This document shows positions 57,603-64,000 of a DNA stretch of 64,000 bases, piece by piece; the first letter of the stretch is position 1, and the number at the start of each line of letters is the position of its first letter. The position numbers and the translations under genes are program-made. The stretch spans positions 77,421,053 to 77,485,052 of the forward strand of contig CM060732.1 of NCBI GenBank assembly GCA_030704615.1. The letters are read 5' to 3'. The DNA is from Takakia lepidozioides (taxonomy: Eukaryota; Streptophyta; Takakiopsida; Takakiales; Takakiaceae). The notes below the pieces were generated by a model. That model saw nothing but the letters and a program-made list of their open reading frames with translations, was not told the origin of the DNA and did not search any database.

Positions 57603-58023
57603 TGTCTGATTTGTCGAAATTCCAGGGATGTCGAAGAGGAGGGATATGTGGTGTTGCCATTGTAGTGGGATTTTCCCATGCCATACACGGGACTCAGCTG
57701 CATATGATGCCTTGCCGTCCCCATGAGGATCTGAAAGCGTTGAGGAGGAAATGCTGACATTTTAGAGTCTCTCAAGGTCTGCATGTAGCTTTGCCCAAGC
57801 CAGTTTAGTCGCAAATGGTAAGATCAAAGAAAACTCTAGTGAGCAGTACTGTAGCCGTGGAGTTAGTATTGTCTAGCGTTCAACTGCAGCGCGCTTTCCA
57901 CATGCCCTCGAAGCTTTGGATTTTGACCTTTGGTCGTAATTTAGGAGCAAGGCGACCGATTGGGCTGGGAAATGATCCCAAGTTCTGTATGGAGACTAGA
58001 AAATAAATAAATAAATAAATATA
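57603..58023. other. No supported gene
   Basis: A minus-strand open frame (57599-57814, containing SKMSAFPPQRFQILMGTA) has protein-like composition but no recognised domain. A taaa microsatellite lies near 58003. Confidence 0.3.
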
Positions 58024-58192
58024 GACACCTCCCGAAGCTGGGAGCATAAATTATGGTGTCTCTTCACCACAAGGGCTACTACCTTCCAGCTGAAAGGTGG
58101 ATACTTTCATGACACACCAGACCGTGGTTTGAACCCACAACCACATCCAACGAGGTATATGCCATTTACCACTGGGCTACATGCTGGTTGTC
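58024..58192 (-). mobile_element. tRNA-derived SINE, copy 2
   Basis: Collinear with 37250-37405: minus-strand TAGCCCAGTGGTAAATGG (A box) and GGTTCAAACC (B box), then a body with the ccacctttcagctg block and the ataaattatggtgtc block. Confidence 0.75.
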
Positions 58193-59100
58193 ATGGAAAT
58201 TGGACTAGAGGCTAGATAAGGGAGGGGAGACTGGTCCTCATGAATCAAACAATGTTCCAAAGATTCAATGGTTCCCAACTGACAACATGAATTTGTAGTG
58301 CCTGAACAGGATGGCCCCCAATCTAGGCAAATGTGTTTCCAAGTAGCCATGAAAGCAGGGGTCTGTCCAGTGGAGCAGAAGGGTTGAATTCCTTATTGGA
58401 AGAGGACCAATGGCAAACCCTAGCAGGCGAGTCAACAGATGTCTAAATGGAACATTTCTAGTTGGAGTACAAAGTGAGAAAGCCTGAAAATTTGTCTGCT
58501 TGAAAACCATAACAAGTGGAAGTATTATGAAACGTCTCTGTTATGTACATCACTGGAAAGGAGGTGGATTGAGTAGCCACCCATTGTTGCTCCTTCTGTC
58601 TTCCTTCTCTATCTTTGAGGATTGTCTTCCAAATTTTGTTGAAGCTTCCTATCCCACCCCTACATTTGGTGTTTGTATAATTATTTCATAGAAATACGGG
58701 GATGATATTAAGGAATACTCCGCCCTTTACCAGCCTTGCCTAGTATAGCCTTGCCAGCAATCATCTCCAGCCCCTATGTACGTGCTGCTAGGTGGGTGGT
58801 GTGAGGGTCCCATTAGGCTGCCGACAAATCTTCCACTTTGTAAGATCTACACGTCTCCTTTTTATCTCTTTTGTGGAAACGCGCTTCCCCGGAGGGAGTT
58901 CTCATGTTTTCGACCAGGTGACCTAGGCATTTGTAGTCACATTATGATGTTTTGTTTTGTGCCGGAATCCTTGCAAGACAACGTTGGCCCAACTGTGAGG
59001 CTTCCTACATCTTGCCCATAAATGTACAGTATTTGGTGTTCAGATGATTCATGTACCAGATTGTATCACCTACATGCCTTGCCCTAACAATTCCATGATG
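58193..59100. other. No feature recognised
   Basis: Mixed-composition spacer. Open frames are short and show no motifs. Confidence 0.4.
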
Positions 59101-59225
59101 GGAGTGTAAGAAAAAAATGTTGATTGGTGTGAAAACAAACATAAATTACACTGTCACACTTCATCCCAACGGAGTATTGCCTTCTGTTTGGAAAGTGGAC
59201 ACCTATACCAGTCAGGTATGTCACG
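59101..59225 (-). mobile_element. Partial SINE, same family
   Basis: Shares the ataaattac-ctgtcac, ggagtattgccttctg and aaagtggacacct blocks with the two other copies, but the tRNA-like head is not recognisable. Confidence 0.45.
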
Positions 59226-60178
59226 ACTCAGGACAATGCAATTGCCCAAACCTTGGGAAGTGGTTGGTTGGTTGGTTGACCCCTTGAGACCCCTTCTAAA
59301 ACTGGGTCGGCCATAATACACCATCACTTCTAAGACGAGTTTGAAGCCACCTCATTCGTCGAACCCTCTATCTCTTTTTCTGGGGCCTTCAACACATTCC
59401 CCTTGAATGAAACTGCTCTACATATCACTCCAGTTGGATGCTGATGCTTATAAAAATTATTCTGATGGCTTTTAGACAAGGACCCAATTACGCGAGGCAA
59501 TTTAGGCGCCGAGAGTTTCTCCCTACCAACTCCACAGTTGACAACCCCCGGCCGATTCAACATGCCGAAGTACCCGCAAGGGAAAGAGGCTCTTGTTTAC
59601 AGTAAGTCATAAAAGGAATTCAGCTCTCAACATGAAGAACAGTGAGCCCCTGTTTTTTTCCTCATTTTTCAAAAGTAGCACGAGTGGCTACTTGTATACT
59701 CTATCCAGCACCCAGCTGGCACCTCTAGAAATGTGGCTATATGACAGCTGGCGGGTTTTAACAGGTCCACGTCGACAATCATTCTAGCAACAACCTCTCA
59801 TTCATCTCTCTTGTTGTGGCAAAAGTTTGGAAAAAAATGCCTTCATTTTCCTCTAGCCTAGTGTGAGAAGGAGCTGTTTGGCGAAAATGCTGGCTCAGTT
59901 GCATAGTGCACATTGTGTCACCAGGCTAGTTGTTTGGGGCTCAAATCTGCTACCTTGTCCTGTGTGGTATGGTTTTGGTGGCCGGGGATGGTGTCTTATG
60001 TGAAAGGGGGTTAATTCCCCCCCCCTCCTCTGCTGGTACATGACTTGTGAGCTCTCGCTCCTCCATGTATATCCCTATATTATTTTCCCTACTTTTGAGG
60101 AAAAATCGTTGAGCAGCAAAATGCACATCTCATCACTGTTCGTCGGGAATCTCCCTCACGTTTATCGTGTGACAGGCC
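59226..60178. other. No supported gene
   Basis: The minus frame 59330-59563 (starting MLNRPGVVNCGVGREKLS) is protein-like and could be a first exon, but no continuation with good splice sites was found. Confidence 0.3.
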
Positions 60179-60262
60179 TCATGGCAGCCTTGGGGCATGT
60201 AAGGGTTTTAATTTTTTTCCCTTCAAGAATTCTAAATAAAATTTAATAAGGGCTCCTACCCC
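60179..60262 (+). repeat. Short dispersed 3'-tail repeat, copy 2
   Basis: catggcagcc followed by agggttttaatttttttccc and the aataaaattt-aagggctcct block. Confidence 0.6.
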
Positions 60263-60841
60263 TTTCTACCAAAAACAAAAAAAAAAAAAAAGGGCTGAAA
60301 GAAAACAGAAAAAAGAAGTATGCCACCCACATGACTGGGATGCAACAATTTGGCAGCAACAATTCCCTCTTCCCTTTTGTATTCAAGTTTCTTCCTTGCT
60401 ATGTTACAATGTCAAACTTAGAGAAGTGAAAATATTTTCGCAGTTGGAAAGGGTACTAGACAACCTGTCTGCAGGCTCAGGACGACTCCACCCTCACTCT
60501 ACCTTTACAGATGGTGCCTGACATCACGTACTGCATGCATGCCCTGGCACGCAAAGGACACAGCAGGGAATGATCAAACTGCTCAGCTTCATCTACACAA
60601 TTGGGCTACAGGTGTGTTTTCGATGCGGCCCAGGTGGGCAGTCCCAATATTTCGAAGAACTCAGTGAAATCTTTAAGTAGCTTCGTATGTTGCTCTCCAG
60701 GAAGCCACACACTCATTTGGGGAAACTGGACCTGTGCTCAAGTAACTTTTCATCATCTCCAATTCCTCATCTACTTCTGCTCATACCCGCGCTTCTAACC
60801 AGTGTTGGGCGGGTAAAAAGAAAAGAAAAGTAACAGGGGGA

Positions 60842-61030
60842 TTGTAGCCCTGAAGGCTTTATACGTGTTTAAGGCACCAGGCCTTGACTGTTCGAACTAT
60901 ACTCTGAAGAGTAGCAGGATCCCCCCTTCACTGACTACGGTGTGTGTGCCTAATGGCGTAATTGAGGGTTGTAATTATTTTTCCCTCTAATAATCAGAAT
61001 AAAGTTTCCAGGGCCTCATCCCTGTTCAAA
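60842..61030 (+). repeat. Short dispersed 3'-tail repeat, copy 3 (diverged)
   Basis: Begins gtagccctgaaggctttata and ends with tttttccctctaataatcag and an aataaagtttcca block. Confidence 0.45.
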
Positions 61031-61189
61031 TAAAAAGGTAAGGAAAAAATAACCTTACATAACCATGAAGGCAGAGAAAAGAGGTTCCAGTCAGGTCCAA
61101 TAGTTCAAGGAGAGGGAGAAAAGCAGGTAAGAAAAATAACAAGAGGCAGGAGAGGGTGCGAACAAGATGTACCAATGCCTCAACTTTTT

Positions 61190-61390
61190 TTAATACCAGC
61201 CGGGTCCTGGTATTGAAGAAATTTTATTTTTCAATACCAGCTGGTTCCATAGTATTGGAATATTCACTTAATTTTAATATCCGCCGGTTGTCATAGTAGT
61301 TAGACGGTATGATTTTTGATTTGTGGACGGATATCAATAGGATGGGTATTCCAATCGTAATAGCAGCCGGTTATCAACCCAGATGTAAAT
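61190..61390. repeat. AATACCAGC(C)GGTT-type repeat, left part
   Basis: Four diverged units of aataccagccggtt-type sequence. The same motif resumes at 62100-62280, suggesting that one array was split by later insertions. Confidence 0.55.
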
Positions 61391-61435
61391 AATTAAAATT
61401 AAGATTAAAATACCCACCAAATCATTAGTATGCCT

Positions 61436-61714
61436 TTAATTTAGAGGCGGGGATCTTGATTTCACAAAGAAATTAAAAACTCTGCTACAAAATTCAGATT
61501 TTGCACTATATAATAATGTTGCAGATTTCGTACGCAAAGTGAAGCGAGCTTTGTTAAGAGAAAACTGTTTGCAAGCCTCATTGTCAAACATGCCAGCCTC
61601 TGCAATGAGGTCCTCACATTCATCAATCGTATTGTCGTCCGACAAAGAGAAATCCGTGATCCCTTGCTCAACACCCTTGCAATTCGTCTGCACATCATCC
61701 GGCCAATTCTTCAA
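61436..61714 (-). other. Open frame of unknown nature, 92 aa
   Basis: Encodes an acidic-to-basic sequence with DDNTIDECEDLIAEAGMFD and no recognised domain. It lies between two halves of a repeat array, so it may belong to an inserted element. Not called as a gene. Confidence 0.25.
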
Positions 61715-61976
61715 ATTAGCACTAATTTGTCGAGGTTGTCAATGCCAAGTCGAAATTAAAGGGCCTCCGTTCCCTTTCTTTAGGAAAGAAAAAAAAGGTC
61801 GAAACTGCCCTACGGACATGTGCTAAAAAATGAAAAATAGTGGCCGGCCCTTGGGGCTGGACATGCCCTGACCCCTGACTCCCCAACTTCATATCTAGAT
61901 GCTATACCATGTATATAGTCCTTGTTTTTGCCCATATGTGTGTATTGCACGGGTTTTGCCTCTGTCAATACCAGCC

Positions 61977-62068
61977 TTATGGCAGCCTTCGGCCACTCAA
62001 GGGTTTTAATTTTTTCCCTTCAATAATGTAAATAAAGCTCCAAAGAGCTTCCTCCCCTTTTCACTAAA
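61977..62068 (+). repeat. Short dispersed 3'-tail repeat, copy 4
   Basis: Reads atggcagccttcggccac, agggttttaattttttccct, tcaataa and aataaagctccaaagagctt; best-preserved copy with 37505-37620. Confidence 0.65.
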
Positions 62069-62099
62069 AAAAAGTTTCCCTTTTCAAAAAAAAAAACAC

Positions 62100-62280
62100 C
62101 AGCCTATGTAGGGTATTGACCTAGGTATTGGAATTGTCAATACCAAGCGGTTCGGTTATTAACCCTAGTATTAGCCCTAGCGGTCCGGTTATTAACCCTA
62201 GAACAGCCAATACCGCCGGGGTCGGTTATTTAATACCCTGGTTGATACCCGGCCAGGCCCTATATACCAGTCCAACACTG
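62100..62280. repeat. AATACC/GGTTATT repeat, right part
   Basis: Units with caataccaagcggttcggtt and attaaccctag-type strings. Related to 61190-61390. Confidence 0.5.
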
Positions 62281-63304
62281 CTTCTAACCCTGTACTAAAT
62301 AGCTCCAGTTGTAAACAGTGGCCCAATTACGGCAGTTCTTGAACACAATGAAACACAAGCACACAGAAGGGCCCTCTCAAGTGCTCATATGCAATCAATC
62401 TCTAGACTCTCCCTGTCTCTCCCTCTCTCACACACACCCACAGAAGACATCCACAGCCTCTTTTGGATTCTGTTGTAAATACAGATCACCTCCAATGGCC
62501 TCGCACAGAGTTAGCTAGCACATCCTCTCCGATCCGGTAAATGTGCTTCAGTTCCTGAAGGCGCGAGATTACGTTATGGAGATGTGGAGAAAATTGAGAT
62601 ATATCTAAGGAGCCGAGGAGTTAGAGCTTCCTTCCTCCAACAAGAGTCTGAGCTACGAATCTCCGAGTCAGATTGCATGACCTCTATTCGACCTCTACAA
62701 CCTGACACAATTGACAAGTTCATAGCTAGTTCCGTAGTTTACATTATCTGATGTCCAGAACCAGTCAGATATGATATCTAACGTTTGTCAGGTCAGAGGC
62801 GATATGTTATGTCACATATATCTTGATCGTCTGACCTCATTTCTGGAGTCCGCAGAGCGAATTAAAGTAGAAAGATTCGTGTATAGTTACGTCTCTAGGT
62901 AGGCAGAGAGAGCTGCTCTGGGTTGGAACGAGAGGCACATTGAACTTTGAAAATAAATTAAGAAGGGACCAGTTGTAGTTAGACTAACGCCAATAAAATA
63001 ATCTAGAAACAAAGTGAATCACGTCCAGAGAGCCCTGCCCATGCAGGGACACGGTAGACGTGAGAGAGAAACAGAGAGAAAGAAAGTAGCGTCGTGCAGG
63101 GCGAGAAAGAACGAAATAACCCGAGGCCCCAAGGGAGAGAGATTGCTGACATTGTTTAGCTGAGGATATCCACTGACCCACTAACAACCTCAGTCATTAT
63201 CCCTGCATTTGTTGAGGGGAGATCATTATCTACGTAAACAGAGCGATAAAATGACTTCGAATCTCAACTAACTCTCTTTGTAACTCAAACATAGCTCGAG
63301 GGCA
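62281..63304. other. Upstream region of the CHX gene
   Basis: No coding content. A purine-rich gagagaaacagagagaaaga tract near 63063 may be part of the promoter or leader. Confidence 0.4.
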
Positions 63305-63467
63305 ATGACAAACATGACATCGGTGACATCGGACGGGGTGCTGACAGGGGACAATCCCGAACACCATGCATTACTCCTGCTTATACTACAGATAGCCCTC
63401 ATTGTTGGACTCTCCCGCCTCATCACCTTTCTCCTTCGGCCCCTAAGACAACCTCGCGTTGTGGCTG
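63305..63467 (+). CDS. CHX-type cation/H+ antiporter, first exon (gene runs off the window)
   Basis: The first exon encodes about 54 residues: a polar N-terminus (MTNMTSVTSDGVLTGDNPEH), one membrane helix (HALLLLILQIALIVGLSRLI) and the family block LLRPLRQPRVVA, which in plant CHX proteins directly precedes the IVGGILLGPS motif. The exon ends GCT G|gtgaga (phase 1). These proteins exchange K+ or Na+ for H+ at endomembranes or the plasma membrane (CPA2 family). No second exon is found up to 64000, so intron 1 exceeds 530 bp. The ATG is the first in frame. Confidence 0.8.
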
Positions 63468-64000
63468 GTGAGATTTCTCCTAGATTATGTTCTCAAAACC
63501 AGTAAATTTCGCCTTTTTGTTGCACGAACTATATGATCAGATTGCTGAGATTAAGAGATTTGGAAGTCGATAATTGATCCTTTTCTGGTAAAACTTCTGA
63601 TGTGATCGTTCGTCTTTCTACAACCAGCTACCAATCTCCTTGGAAGGGCATATATGGATAACCAGCTTTTCCGATCGTATTCTGGCCATTGGTCCGGAGC
63701 CAATTTATTGAGTTCACATGTAACCTTTGCTAGATATGCCTGCAGAGATCTCTGCAAGTTGGTCTGGCCCTCCTATCCCATGTCTCTCCCTCTTATTCTG
63801 TTCCTCTTACTCTGTCCCTCTTACTCTGTCCTGTTCTTGGTCGAGGTGACACTGTTCGGATCGTGCAGCTCCCATCCAAAAGACTGTACGGTGGGACTTT
63901 ACCTCCATAGTTATTGAGCAGGGATGACACTTGAAAGCAGCCATTTCACGAGTAAAGATCCAGGTATTGATGAGGGCGTCCGTTGTGCAGAGATTTTTGG

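Noticed and set aside
59330-59563. First exon of a chloroplast-targeted protein
   Set aside because: Composition is suggestive, but there is no good donor site and no downstream exon.

Overview
The window is nuclear DNA of a streptophyte (green plant lineage). It holds a complete 30-exon gene for the plant-type SRA1/PIR subunit of the SCAR/WAVE complex, a LEA-type stress protein gene, and the first exon of a plant CHX cation/H+ antiporter. Around these lie long introns and many Ty3/Gypsy, LINE, hAT, TRIM and SINE remnants. A Gypsy element carrying a C5 DNA methyltransferase argues for a seedless lineage (charophyte alga, bryophyte or lycophyte grade) rather than a flowering plant, because such elements have been reported from a charophyte; this is inference, and I cannot name the species.

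Layout. 1-4.5 kb: AT-rich repeats, namely arrays of imperfect palindromes around CCGCCAATATTGGCGG, three copies of a 150-bp repeat, one end of a piggyBac-like element, a ~190-bp degenerate tandem repeat and a 12-bp minisatellite. 4.9-5.5 kb: hAT transposase pseudogene. 6.9-7.8 kb (-): multi-exon gene or pseudogene resembling an N4/N6-type DNA methyltransferase. 7.9-9.2 kb: large inverted repeat enclosing a LINE fragment. 10.4-13.2 kb: the LEA gene (+) between two poorly resolved minus-strand genes. 16.2-34.1 kb (+): the PIR gene, with a TRIM whose LTR contains a tRNA-like sequence (intron 4), LINE remnants (intron 9) and a U12-type AT-AA intron (intron 11). 34-37.9 kb: short repeats and a SINE.

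37.9-57.6 kb is a three-level nest. A ~0.8-kb non-autonomous piggyBac-like element (TTAA duplication) is split by a ~11.9-kb Gypsy element, called M here (minus strand), which is split by a 7-kb chromodomain Gypsy element, called G here (730-bp LTRs, TAGGA duplication). M encodes Gag with two zinc knuckles, then protease fused to a C5 cytosine methyltransferase, then RT-RNaseH-integrase ending in a PHD finger. The two junctions between these blocks are single UAG codons, each followed by CARYYA, the context of TMV-type readthrough. M has no recognisable tRNA primer site; the bases next to its 5' LTR are complementary to a hairpin loop inside its own LTR, as expected for Tf1-like self-priming. 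Its termini are permuted as if a 2-LTR circle had been inserted. This copy is dead: one frameshift, two TGA stops and a deletion in the integrase core.

57.6-64 kb: SINE copies and other short repeats, then the CHX gene start, which runs off the window.
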